The position numbers were made by a program, and so were the translations under genes. The notes beneath the pieces are model-generated. The model made no database searches, was not told the origin of the DNA, and saw nothing but the letters and a program-made list of their open reading frames with translations. Shown here piece after piece: positions 38,072-49,177 of a DNA stretch of 64,000 nt. How positions within the stretch are numbered: position 1 is the first letter of the stretch; each line of letters starts with the position of its first letter. The stretch is from Spongilla lacustris. Lineage: Eukaryota; Porifera; Demospongiae; Spongillida; Spongillidae. The DNA lies in the NCBI GenBank assembly GCA_949361645.1, contig OX442434.1, positions 2,533,672-2,597,671 on the forward strand, written 5' to 3'.

Positions 38072-39723
38072 ATGGCAGCATCAAGAGTTCATCTTGTCGA
38101 TCACTATAATAAAGTTACTGGTCTACTGGATCCCTATGTTAGTGGACCCGTAGCACAACTTACGGACCAAGTAGTTGGTTTTAAGGCAGGTAGAAATCAG
38201 AAAAAGTATACTCCTATTGCCATGCAAACCACATGTCCAAACTTTCTGACCGCACAAAGTAGCATTATATCCCTGGAGATTCTGATCAAATTTCAAGAGT
38301 CTGGGTAAATTTTGATATACAAATAAGCAATGCACCAGTTAGACTTCTTCCAGCATTTATGTGGTTTTATAAGATCCAATCCTTCCAAGATTCTACCAAT
38401 GCCAGAGGTCAGGAAACTAATTGGACTAACCTATTGATGTCTTATGACAACTTGTTACCGGAACAATTCAGGGTCATGGCACAGTCTATGTTGGTCGACC
38501 CCGATGACGCATGGACCACTAATTTTACTCCAGTTGGAACTTATCAAGTTTATGTACCACTTTATGATAATTGTCTCTTTACTAATGCTTTACTCAAGGC
38601 ATATCCTAAAAATATGAATATGACTATTATATCACCATTTAACGGTTGCATTGAGCAGGGTCTGGCCGCCAATGTTTCTCTGATATCAGCTCAGCTTATT
38701 TTGGAGGAATCTCTGGTTCCACAGGCAAAGGCATATGGTCTACTTAATAGTTATAGAATACCAAACGAGAGAGTATTTCTAGATTGGCAGATACTTACCC
38801 CTCAAATTATAACAAATGCACAAACTGGCATTCCCATTAATATTACTCTCACCGGTGTAGAGGGAGTTTCTCCATTTCTTGTTTATGGTTTGCAATTGTC
38901 TTCTGATTTGACACCTGCGTACGGAGCCTGCAAAAGATTTGCTAAATTGGCTTCTGCCGTAAGTCAGGCAAAAGTTGCTCTCTGCGACCCTTCTGGCACG
39001 CCATATACAGCTCAGAGTATCGACCCTTACCTTCAGATTCAGTTTGCTGCTGAAAGTTCTTATAGCAAACTATTGAGCGGGGCATGGCAAGGACTATATT
39101 TCATGGATTTTACTAAAAATAGAATAGCATCTATGAATGGAATTATGGGAGCCGGATGGAGGAAGGCTATTAATAATGAAATTTTGCAGATCATTCCTGG
39201 GCCATATATCGCAGAAGTTCCCAGAGTAGTAACAATAACAACAGTTGATGCAACAGGTGCTGCAGTTGCTGCTGCTGGAGGCTCATTTCAGCTTCATTAT
39301 TGCGACGGTCTTGGTTATACTTATACTAGTGCACAAATTAATTGGAATGATTCTCAGGCTACAGTACAAAGTGTGGTAGATAATATGGATGTTTATGGTA
39401 GTGCCTTAATAACAGTAGGTAGCACAAATGTCAATGCTTTGGCAGGACTTACTATTACTATGACTAGACTAAACGATTATGATACGACAGTTCAGGGTGC
39501 CAGATGGGGAGTGCTAACTAATTCTCTACGCACTGCATCTGCGGCATTGTTTCCAAAAATTGCTGACGTTGGAGGCTCAGTTAGTGCAGGACTGATACCA
39601 AATACTCAGTACCAGGCATACATCCTGTTTCCAAAGTTTGCAAATCTTATTGTTTTCCCAGATAGAACTACTAAAGTTAGATATATTGATGCCCCACCTG
39701 CACTTCAAGGTGACGTCTTGTAA
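38072..39723 (+). pseudogene. Major capsid protein-like gene, one frameshift
   Basis: The first frame (38072-38308) starts MAASRVHLVDHYNKVTGLLD. After a single-base break near 38265 the protein continues in another frame, open without stops to 39723 (ending ...QGDVL), for about 545 residues in all. Beta-rich with NWTNLLMSYDNLLPEQF, GTYQVYVPLYDNCLFTNA, GAWQGLYFMDFTKNRIAS and YQAYILFPKFANLIVF. Length, partner (penton-like gene) and gene context fit the double-jelly-roll major capsid protein of Polinton-like viruses. Direct identity was not tested. An insert around VTITTVDATGAAVAAAGG looks like a surface domain. Confidence 0.7.
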
Positions 39724-39850
39724 TTGGGCACTGCGTCCCAAACCCCGCCTGGCTAACTATTAGCTAGATGTTTTATAAAATAGCATAAAAAAATTATAAG
39801 TTAAAGTAAATAGGTAGAAAATGCTTTAGCATTAGGACCCATTTTTTTTT
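39724..39850. other. Viral spacer between converging genes
   Basis: AT-rich with a poly-T run near 39841-39853; likely transcript ends for both neighbours. Confidence 0.4.
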
Positions 39851-41625
39851 TTACCTTATAGTTTGCTCAATAGGGGGTGATTCGCCTATTTCAAATTTAT
39901 TTATCAAATGTTTAGTATTTGGTTTCTTCATTTCAGAAAGTTTTTCTCTTAAATATTCGCCTATAACAGGTCTTGTGTTTTTACTACTTGGAATATCTAT
40001 TTCATATGCTTTACAAAGTTCTTTTATTTCTGCTACACTTCCGTTTGTAATTAGGTTTAATAATTCACCCATACTTTCAGGGCTATTTAGTTGAGGACAA
40101 TACATCATTTTAATAGGCTCATTATTGTTATATAATGGTAATAATTTTTTAGCATAAGTTTGAGCTGAACTAACTATTTCTCTTAGTATCCTTGTAGCTG
40201 TTGCAGCTTCACCTTTTTCTTTTAATTCAAAACTTATTTGATCTTCTTCACGTTTGAGATCTTCTTCAACTAATTCTTTTTGTCTCTCAATTTGTTTTGA
40301 TGTTAATTCATGTTCAATCAAAGAATAATCATATGATTCTGCATTAAACGCAACAACTTGATCCTTAATTTGTTGTGGATTTTGGTATTTAAAATATCCT
40401 CTCTGTACATCAAATAGTTGCTTAAGATTATGAAAATCTGCATACCTATAACCTATACTTGAAACAAGTCTGATGTATGCCCTAACTACATGTGATTTAA
40501 ATTCATCTATATCACTATGATCTTCAAAGTCGAAATTTTTAGGAAAATATTTTTGAAAGTTTCGATCTTTTACTAGCTCATAAATTTCATGTTCTGTTTT
40601 TACATACTGAATACTTAATACATTTTTCAAAAATTCTTTAATATTATATGGTGGAGTTAGGGCTGTTCCGATTTCACCTGTTGCTATTTCATCATATGCA
40701 GGAACATTTTCTTTACTGTCAGGATTATATCGTATTAAAACATCTTTTTTGGAATCATCATACGTGGGTGGGGAATCTGGCGGTCTGCTGTCTTCATGGA
40801 AATCTTCAGGCAAATCTTCAGGCAAATCTTTTTTAGAAATAACTTCTTCTGTTTCAGAAGTTGGCCTCATTTCAGATAATTTTTCTAAACTTGCTTGATC
40901 AAATGCTAGCGCAGCTGCTTTATCAGCATCTGTTGGTAATTTCTCTGTTTTTGCCTCAGAAAGTCTCAATGAACTTGATACTAATGGACTTGAAATTTCT
41001 CCTGCATCTCTAGTAAAACCTCCATCAATTGCTCCAGATGGTGCTGGGGAGGAGCCTTTAGCCCCTCCGGAGCCTTCATCACCGCTGCCGCTGTCTCTAT
41101 CTACAGATGGACTTCTAGACTTTGATGGACTTCTAGAAATAATTCTTGCTAATACGTCAGTAGTATCTTTAAATAATGAAACGAATAGTGGAACTGATGG
41201 TGGCAATGTTCCTACATATCGTTTCCATTTTTCCTGATCATCTAGTGGTAAATAATAATTTCGCTGTAAGAATGATTTCCTGTTGTCAAACTTGATCTAG
41301 GACTGTTAGGATGAATGTACCAATCCGGAACGAATCGACGTTTAGTTTCTGCCATAGATGCATTTGTACCAAATTCTGAAAATTCTCTTATTATTAGTCT
41401 ACCTTGATCTGTTTCTGCTATGAGCCTCAATTTTTGATCTATAGATAAGCCATTTTTAAATTTTAGCTCGTAATATAATTTAACATCCGGTTGTACTACT
41501 TGGATATAATATATATCAATAAAATAATCTAGTAATCCATATAAAGGTATCATCACACCATGATATGTAATAGTGTGATCATCAATAAAAATTTTTTCCG
41601 TGAAAGTTACTCTTACTTTACTCAT
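39851..41625 (-). pseudogene. Large viral protein with PPxY motif and SAP-like end, one frameshift
   Basis: Two minus-strand frames form one gene. The frame 41625-41242 begins MSKVRVTFTEKIFIDDHTI. The other frame is open upstream of its first methionine at 41206, overlapping the end of the first frame, which places a break near 41280. The second part has a disordered region (SRSPSKSRSPSVDRDSGSG), a PPDSPPTYDD motif (PPxY), a long coiled region (ELTSKQIERQKELVEEDLKR), and a SAP-like C-terminus (SVAEIKELCKAYEIDI, REKLSEM). PPxY motifs recruit NEDD4-type ubiquitin ligases in several viruses. Structural or packaging role suspected. Confidence 0.6.
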
Positions 41626-41661
41626 TGTGCTAATAATTTATGCATATTTTTTTAATTCTTA

Positions 41662-42094
41662 TTAAAGTTTTGTTCTAAGACTCAGAGTGGCTGCAGCAGT
41701 CATATTATCAGTTATTGCAGCAGATAATGATGTAACATCATCATCAATTATATATCCACCATTATCTGTTTTACTTGAGATAGCTCCTATTCCATTAGCT
41801 TTTAGGTAATATGAATTTACATATATAGGATTTGTTCCACCATTTGTAATGAAAATATCAGAGGATTTTAGATATTTCATCATCATCATCCTACCACTTT
41901 TTGTTCTAGACATAGAATATAACATATCATCTATTGTTAATGGAGATTTTGACAATTGATTGGCAGATTTTATTTGAGATACTGCTTCAACTTCAGCTGC
42001 TAAGGCAGCAGCATCAGCATGTTGAGCAACATCATTATTTTTAACTGCATCTACAGCCTTAATAGCAGCTATTTCTGCATTAGTAAATCTACCT
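41662..42094 (-). CDS. Alanine-rich small viral protein
   Basis: About 140 residues. The frame is open from the stop of the preceding gene (42106) and contains AEIAAIKAVDAVKNND, AALAAEVEAV, SKSPLTIDDMLYSMSRTKS and GGTNPIYVNSYYLKANGIG. There is no ATG in the right frame near the start. An ATG at about 42094 is one base out of phase, so the start is broken or a non-ATG start is used. Probably a virion component given its position in the capsid/fibre block. Confidence 0.5.
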
Positions 42095-42105
42095 GTCCAT
42101 GTTAT

Positions 42106-42327
42106 TTATAGTAAAGTTGCCAATTCGTCAGTAATATATAGTGGAACTCTTACGCCAATATATTCAACTAAATTACCACCAGCATTCCAAACTTTTTCCT
42201 TAAAAATACCAGTCGCTGCCTGTGGTGCAGCTAGGGCTAAACCGCTAGAATCTAAAAGCCCATGGCCTTTTGATGTAAGTTCATTAACTTCAGGAGCCTT
42301 TGATCCGATGTCCTTATCTTTCGGCAT
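42106..42327 (-). CDS. Small viral protein upstream of the alanine-rich gene
   Basis: 73 residues from MPKDKDIGSKAPEVNELTSK to ITDELATLL. The middle has GHGLLDSSGLALAAPQAATG and VEYIGVRVPLYI. Clean ATG and stop, same strand as the fibre-like gene and 70 bases downstream of it. No family recognised. Confidence 0.45.
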   Translation of the reverse strand: MPKDKDIGSKAPEVNELTSKGHGLLDSSGLALAAPQAATGIFKEKVWNAGGNLVEYIGVRVPLYITDELATLL

Positions 42328-42397
42328 TATTGTAATATTCGAAACACGATCCTATGTTTAATATAGTAAAATATAGCCAATAAATAGTTATTATAAT

Positions 42398-45300
42398 TTA
42401 AGGCTTACTAGCGTCACCGCTACCAGGAGCTGCTCCGCCTCCAGTTATATCTCCACTGCCGCTACCGTCACTCCCACCGCTTCCACTACCGCTGCCGCTG
42501 CCATCACTCCCGCTTGCTCCTGATGCTCCTCCGCTCCCGTCACTTCCTCCACTCCCGCCATTAGTATTATCCATTTGTCCTGATGCTCCACTTGCTGTAG
42601 TAGAAGTATAATATGAAAAATTCATTATTGGTGTTATTGTAACATTTGATACAAAATTTGGTATAGTTATTACACCAGCTGTAGTTATTTGAACAGAATA
42701 TGGATTTCCATTATTATAATTATGCTGGACGAATGTAGCAACAGGTGTATATTTACTTACTAAATCTGTTCTCATTATTGGTATATTATTACCATTTGGC
42801 GTTACACCATTATTTGATACTAATGTAATAAAAACTTGTTTACCTATTCTAACAACATATAATGTTGTAGTATTTGTTGGAGTATTATATGTTATATTTG
42901 TCCATGCATTTGATAATGTTGCTTCTTCATACCAACTTAAAGTAGTTCCATCATTTGGCAACTGAATACCTCCCCCACCAAAAGAAGTTATAGAGGTACT
43001 TCCCGGAGTTATAAATATATTATTATTTGCATTAGTAGTAGATAAAGTAATAGTTCCAGTTAATGTTGACATTACTATATTATTATTTGCTCCATTGGTA
43101 TAACTTGAGCAAGCTATACTATTAGTAAAAGATGCTGGTGAAGTAACATAAACTATATTTGTACCAGCACTAAGTGTTAAGCGAGCATTTGTATTTGAAA
43201 TGTTTGATGCAATTACTGGAGAATTTAAATTTATAGTCCCAGTGCCATTAGCAGCTAAAGATAAATTACCGTTTGTAACAGTATTTGAAATGTTAGATGC
43301 TATAACAGGAGAATTACATTTTATAGATCCATTACCAGTAGCAGTTAAATTGATATTTCCATTTATACCACTGGCTGCCAATGTTAAGTCTGCTGAATTA
43401 TATGGAACTATTGTATTTACTAATAATGGACTTGGCATATTAACAACTCCAGAGCCACTAGCTGATATATTAACACTATTATTTCCTGTTGAAGCCTGTA
43501 AATTTAAGGTACCATTTGCTGTTAAAGTTAATCCTCCTGAAGCAGTTATATTAGTTGCATTTGTATTTATAGTACCACCTGGTGAATTTATGGTCAAATT
43601 TGTAGCATCTGCAGACTTAATTGTATTTACAGTAAATATATTTGCAAGTACTGGAGAACTCATAATAATTTTTGGATCTGTAACAGCATCATTACAAGTT
43701 AGCGTGCAGGTATTAAGATTTATATTTAGCCCAGCGGTATCATATGGTAATAAGCTAGCTGCTACCACATTACCGTTAACGGAAACAGATTTTGAAACTA
43801 TATTGTCAGCCGATAATGTTTTTCCTGTTAAAACTTGAACCTGTCCCGTTCCGGCCGGAGATATAACAACATTTTGATTAGTGCCACCTGCCGTTAGATA
43901 GAAGTCAGTATTTGTATCGTTTTGGCTAATTGCATTACAAAATAATGTTTTATTTCCTATAACTCTAACATTTCCAGTGGGGTTTAGTTGGAGGTCTGTA
44001 GCACTACCAGAATACGGAGTAGTTATTTGATTATTTATCATTAAATTTCCATTAACTGACGCACCAGCCATACAAGCTAAAGATCCATTTAATAGCAATT
44101 GAGGATTTATAATTACTTGTGGAAATTGAACACTATCAGCGCAAGTTAGAGTGCAAGTATCTAAATTTATTGACAATCCAGCTGCGTCATATGGCAATAG
44201 CTTACTTGTAGTAATATTGCCATTATTTGATATAGATTTTGAAATTATATTGTCAACAGTTTGTGTTAGGCCAGCATCAAAAGTTGTATTAGTTTTTATA
44301 GCTATTGCTGTAGCCCCGTTACTTTTTATAATATCTGTAGCTAATGTTTTTCCTGATGCATTTTGAACTTGTCCTGTGCCATTAGGTGATAATGAAAGAT
44401 TTCCATTTGTAGTAGTAGTTAAAGTTGACACAACTGCAGTAGAATTTAAATTTATAGTACCAGTTCCATTAGCTGCCAAAGCTAGACTGCCGTTTATTGC
44501 TTCATTTGATACACTGCTACTAGTTAATATAGTACCATTAACATAAAGCTTTCCAGTATTTGGCGCCATAACAATATCAAAAGTTGATGGGCTACCTATA
44601 ACACTAGTAATAAGTGCTTTATTACATATTATTTGTCCCGTACCGCTAGCCTGTAAGAAAACACTTCCAGATGTACCAGCCGCCGCTAATACTATATTAC
44701 TACTTCCAACATTTGGGTTTATTTGATCTACATTTAAAGTTCCATTAACATAAACTTTACCAGTACCTCCTGGTGTTATATTTATATTTTGATTAGTTGC
44801 AGACGTAATAGCTAATGGACCTGATGCTGAACTTATAGTATCTGCAGTTAACGTTTTTCCTGATGCGATTTGAACTTGTCCTGTGCCATTAGGTGATAAA
44901 ATTATATTTTTATTAAGACCTACTGCTGTTATAGCCAAATTTGAACTAGTATTATTTTGACTAAATTGGTCAGCATATAATACTTTACCTGTAAAAACTC
45001 TAACATCTCCAGATGGTTTTAGTGTAAGATCGATAGGATTTATTATTGTTGGAGTTGAAATTGTACTGTTAAGAATAAAATCTCCAGAAATTGCAGCTCC
45101 AGCCGAACCTGAAATATATCCATAGCAATTTAATCCAGGATATATATTAACTTTAGGATCTTGAACACTATCGGCACAAGTTAACGTGCAAGTATCTAAA
45201 TTTATTCTCAATCCAGCAGCATCATATGGTAATAGATTATGCGCTATTATATCTCCATTATTCGATACAGATTTTGCTACTAAATTGTCAACTGTTAATG

Positions 45301-45726
45301 TAAGGCCTGTATCAAAAGTCATACCACTTTTTGCTACTATTGCATTAGACGTATTTGCACCGATTATATCAGTTCTTAATATTTCTTTATCTGTTCCGGT
45401 AGTGGGTCCTATAACTAATCCGTCTGGAGTACCAGGACTATATTTTAATGTTACACCAGGTGCCACTGCTCCCGATCCAAAATCTAGAGTGTTATGAACA
45501 ACAACTGCAGGTATAATATCCGATGCATTATTCAGAAATTTTGCAGACCTTGCTGTAGAATCTCCATTTCATCCAATTCTAAAGTTGCAGTAACTGTGCT
45601 AAATTGAAGCGAATTTTTTGCATTATTTTGTACAATTTGTATACCGGAGCCTTCGGCTAATGTAACATTCCCAGACAAATTATTTACTTGCTGCACTATC
45701 CTTCCTGCGTTACCTCTTAATGTCAT
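42398..45726 (-). pseudogene. Very large fibre-like repetitive protein, one frameshift
   Basis: An N-terminal part from ATG 45726 reads VQQVNNLSGNVTLAEGSGI, the VNxLSGxVxLxxGxxI pattern of tail-fibre starts. A single-base break near 45560 leads into a 1,022-codon frame, about 1,100 residues in all. The body has many degenerate repeats: NGNLSLSPNGTGQVQ, SNIVLAAAGTSGSVFLQASG, TDTCTLTCADSV-like blocks with LLPYDAAGLxINLDTCTLTC, and TLxADxI units. A distal head domain (SWYEEATLSNAWTNITYN, VVRIGKQVFITLVSNNG) precedes a Gly/Ser-rich tail (GSGGSDGSGGASGASG). This architecture (anchor, repetitive shaft, globular head) suggests a trimeric receptor-binding fibre. Role inferred. Confidence 0.65.
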
Positions 45727-45780
45727 TTTATAATATTTTGATTTGTAATATATATACAAATAAGGGGGTAGATCCCCCAA

Positions 45781-46143
45781 TTAACCTAAATAAAATCCAA
45801 CTACAGCCCCAGCTGCCCCTGCTATTGCAGCTGCATTATCTCTAAAGAAACCTTTTGATGTATTGACCTATATATAATCTCCAGCAGTTTTTCCTTTCAA
45901 AAATGGATTTACAATCCAACCAATCGGTGAACTATCTACTAATGCCCCCTGAGTACCCCTAATTAATCCCGAAATGCCTCCTGACATAACCAAAGATGCA
46001 ATAAGATAGGAGCCTCCTCCCATCACAACTGCATATAACATCCTGTGAGGAATAGCTCCTTGCGCCAGAGAGTCCTGAACTATTGAGCTCTGGTAAACTC
46101 CATTTGCTGCACTAAATCCTTGTGTTACTGCTATAGCTGCCAT
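45781..46143 (-). CDS. Small hydrophobic viral protein with in-frame TAG
   Basis: From MAAIAVTQGFSAANGVYQSS, 91 residues to a TAG at about 45868. It contains RMLYAVVMGGGSYLIASLVM and GGISGLIRGTQGA hydrophobic segments. After the TAG the same frame stays open for 29 more codons with a second hydrophobic helix (DNAAAIAGAAGAVVGFYLG) and a TAA at 45781. The post-TAG part matches the Gly/Ala style of the protein, so the TAG interrupts one gene. It may be a minor capsid or membrane-active peptide. Confidence 0.55.
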
Positions 46144-46204
46144 TTTTCCAACTGTATTTCAACATATAATTATTTATACATATCTCAAATACACTCCAAA
46201 AACA

Positions 46205-46858
46205 ATGGTTACTGTAGATACATCTCAGCAAGAGCTAAGTCAGGCGTATAGTGCCACAGACAATAGTACTCGAAATTTATCAAATTATTCTCCTAATAAT
46301 AATACAGTTAGCCCAGTAATAACTAATCCAATTAATATAAGTTTGAGTCAAAACGATGCCTCATCGGGTAAACAATTTGGTCAAAGTTCTACCACTTCTG
46401 CAATGCCTAGCTTCGGTTTTAATCAACCCAATTCGGTATATCAGGGTCATGATAGAGGACTTGGCACTTTAGGTGGTTTTAATTTACCAATATTAGCAAC
46501 AATATCTTCTGCTGCCGGTGGATATGCTGGAGGATATATGTTAAATTATAATCCAAATATGTCGGCAGGAATTTCAGGAATATCATACCTAGCTGGTGAT
46601 CAAATTGCAAATTATTATAATGGCTCTGTTTCAATGCCAAATCCTTATGACAAATATGCACCTCCGGATGTGTTGCCATCTGGGGGGAAAAATCAGATTG
46701 TTACATTTGTTGCATCTACTGCTATAGGAGCTGGCATTATGTCATATTTAGGTAGCCCTATTGCAGAAAGTTTAGGTATTTCATTAATAAGTTCAGCTGC
46801 AGGAATTGCCGCAGATTATTTGGCTTCTGATACATCTTCGCTGGGCTCGTTATTCTGA
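46205..46858 (+). CDS. Glycine-rich hydrophobic viral protein
   Basis: 217 residues from MVTVDTSQQELSQAYSATDN. A disordered Ser/Asn/Gln-rich first half is followed by alternating glycine-rich helices (PILATISSAAGGYAGGYML, NMSAGISGISYLAGDQI, IVTFVASTAIGAGIMSYLG, LGISLISSAAGIAADYL). This resembles membrane-associated internal virion proteins. It diverges from the 46143 gene (61 bases apart) and overlaps the 3' end of the ATPase gene by 43 bases. Family not recognised. Confidence 0.6.
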   Translation: MVTVDTSQQELSQAYSATDNSTRNLSNYSPNNNTVSPVITNPINISLSQNDASSGKQFGQSSTTSAMPSFGFNQPNSVYQGHDRGLGTLGGFNLPILATISSAAGGYAGGYMLNYNPNMSAGISGISYLAGDQIANYYNGSVSMPNPYDKYAPPDVLPSGGKNQIVTFVASTAIGAGIMSYLGSPIAESLGISLISSAAGIAADYLASDTSSLGSLF

Positions 46859-48357
46859 GTAGAATCCAATTCTCCTTCCTCTGTTCCTACGGAATATCCA
46901 GGCTCCCCAACTCTTATAATTACATAAGAATGAGTTTCTCTTAAATTTAATGATTTTATATCTCGAAACATAGCATTAATACTTGGCCATACGTCAGCAC
47001 CAAATGCTTTATATACAGCATCACTAGATTCCAATGACGGCAGATCAAAAGTTACGAAAATAGATATCATATTTCTTATAATCTTATGTATAGTTTTTGT
47101 AATATTTTGTGCTGAAATTACAATGCTCATATTATAATGTCTATGTCTGGTAAAAAGTTCTATCATTAATTTATCATCAAAATTTATAACTGCTAAAATG
47201 TCATCAAGTATTACGGCAACATGATTTTTTCCCTTGGTATTATATTGGTACTGCATTAATGATCTTATGCTATCTATACTCCAAGATCTTAGGCATTTTT
47301 TAGCTTCAGGCACATCTTCCTAATCTTTGAAAGTTGGTGTAAAAATTACTATCATTTGTATTGCAGGCTGTTCTACTCCAGTTTTAGTATCGACGTTATT
47401 TGGGTCAGTTGGTGGATTCATAAACATCTTTTTCAATAAATAACTTTTACCTCTTCCAGGTGGCCCAAATATCATCATGGCTGTAGGTTTTACCTGAAAT
47501 CTTAGCAATTCTCTTTTAACTTGACTTCTATCTCTCTCATCCCCTTCTGTATCTCTTGTAACTTTTTTATCGGAACTAATAACATATCCACTGCCGCATC
47601 CGCTGTCATCTCTTCTTGTTTCTCCTCTAGGTATAACTTCTTTTCGTTGAGAAATTTCGGTGGGATCGGTAATGCTCTCTTCGGTGCTTCCCACATTTGT
47701 AAACTCATCAATCTTTTCTAGCAATTCACTTATGCATTGGTCAACGGCATATTTGATATCATCTTTATTTACGCAAACTTGTGTCTTTGTTCTAAGATAT
47801 GCTACTTTTACATCTTCCTTCAGCTCTACTTTAACACCATCTACCATCATTTCCCCAAACGATTTCTTATAGAAAGTAGCAGTCAAAGTTACGTTGACCT
47901 TAAGAGATTTAAAATCTTCAATCTTTGTTTCCAACAATGTGTTCAACTTTGGCTTAATAAATTCCATTGTATCATTATGAGCATACCTAAAAGTATTATT
48001 AAAATGTTTAAAGTTTATAGAGTATCTAGCAAACAAATTATGATCTTTTGTTAACTTGAAATCCATACCATCATTTTTAACCGTTTCCTTTTTAAGATTC
48101 TTATAATGTAACTTCTCAGCTTTCTTTTGTTGCCTTACATTTTGCTTATCCTTACCAACTAAATAGGTATCCATAATGTCTCGCTTTTTTGGTTGTCTTT
48201 TGCTATATTGTGGCAATGGGTGATCAATCACTGGTTTCTCCATAACGTTTTCCAGATCACTTATCTCCTTTAGAAATGCCTGACGAAGATCACTAGGGAT
48301 CTTGTCGTTTGCAGCCAACTTTTTGAGCCTCTGAACGTGTTCGTTAACGGTGAGCAT
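46816..48357 (-). pseudogene. Packaging-type P-loop ATPase with in-frame TAG
   Basis: One reading frame, about 513 codons from ATG 48357 (MLTVNEHVQRLKKLAANDK), chosen because codons further upstream run through a palindromic repeat. An N-terminal domain of about 230 residues has FKLTKDHNLFARYSINFKHF, KVNVTLTATFYKKS and CGSGYVI. A P-loop ATPase follows, with MIFGPPGRGKS at about residues 295-305. A TAG at 47314-47316 follows FTPTFKD. In the same frame come the Walker B HVAVILDDI and the sensor-like MSIVISAQNI. This is the A32/FtsK-HerA type that pumps DNA into capsids. Only the TAG separates Walker A from Walker B, so the active site needs readthrough or this copy is inactive. Confidence 0.8.
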
Positions 48358-48401
48358 CGCTCCAACGTAATATATACTACTCAATAATTCTTTAAATAAA
48401 T

Positions 48402-48426
48402 ATGGGCTTGCAGCCCATGCCCTGCT
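48402..48426 (+). repeat. Dispersed palindromic viral repeat, copy 2
   Basis: ATGGGCTTGCAGCCCAT followed by GCCCTGCT and then TTTATATAAAAAA, which matches the flank of copy 1. Confidence 0.88.
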
Positions 48427-48615
48427 TTTATATAAAAAAGCCTTATAATATAAACTTATAAATGTGCATGCTATAAAGCCTTCTATCGTGTTACTCCACC
48501 GGCAGTCTCCAATTTTTGGACCGTTAAAAAAAGTTAAAAAATTCGGACAGAAAATTTTTTGAAGACTTAGCATACTCTATAGAAAGTTATATCATATCTT
48601 TATCAACTTTTCTGA

Positions 48616-48640
48616 ATGGGCTTGCAGCCCATACCCTGCT
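48616..48640 (+). repeat. Dispersed palindromic viral repeat, copy 3
   Basis: ATGGGCTTGCAGCCCAT followed by ACCCTGCT, upstream of the 48674 gene. Confidence 0.88.
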
Positions 48641-48673
48641 CATATTAGAATGTCTCATTAATATGATATAACC

Positions 48674-48907
48674 ATGGGTAATCTTTTTCGCAAGACGCCA
48701 CGAGCAGTCAATATAACTTGTGCAATGCATGATTTTAGCAAATCAGATACATATATAACAGCAGCAACTTCAAATAATATTAATTACATTTATCATAGGA
48801 AAAAATGTTGTCATTGCACAGTATCTTGGGTATTCCTAACTGAAGAAAAGTATATCTCAGCTAGTGGTATAAAAATTCATAGGAAATTCTATAACAATCA
48901 CTACTAA
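48674..48907 (+). CDS. Small viral protein with CC-x-C motif
   Basis: 77 residues from MGNLFRKTPRAVNITCAMHD, with SDTYITAATSNNINYIYH and RKKCCHCTVSWVFLT. The MGN start could be N-myristoylated, which is speculative. It lies in the right terminal region, divergent from the ATPase. Family not recognised. Confidence 0.45.
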   Translation: MGNLFRKTPRAVNITCAMHDFSKSDTYITAATSNNINYIYHRKKCCHCTVSWVFLTEEKYISASGIKIHRKFYNNHY

Positions 48908-48963
48908 TGGGCATGCTATTTCTGTAGTGATTATACAACTTTTTTAGGGGATATGAAATGGCA

Positions 48964-49035
48964 AGCAGTAGTAATATGGGGGATAAGGCGCCAAGGATTA
49001 ACCAAGTATGTACATCGGATCCCGCCCCGGTCCAG
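48964..49035 (+). repeat. Internal copy of the viral terminus
   Basis: AGCAGTAGTAATATGGGGG, AAGGCGCCAAG, AACCAA, TGTACAT, CCCGCCCCGGTC match the first 70 bases of the left terminus in the same orientation, with roughly 80 percent identity. It lies about 560 bases inside the right end. Confidence 0.88.
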
Positions 49036-49177
49036 CAATATATAAGTAACATACGAGCCTAAAAACCTATCTATGATGTACTTCAAAATGTTATAAGAAT
49101 TGTAGCAATTATATTAATTAATTTAATCACAATGATTTCTATGGAGTTTACTCAGGGGGTTTTCTCATGGGCTTACA

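Noticed and set aside
43200..43838. Plus-strand hydrophobic frame opposite the fibre-like gene
   Set aside because: It is an antisense shadow of a repetitive, strongly biased gene; similar shadows occur at 44151 and 45186.
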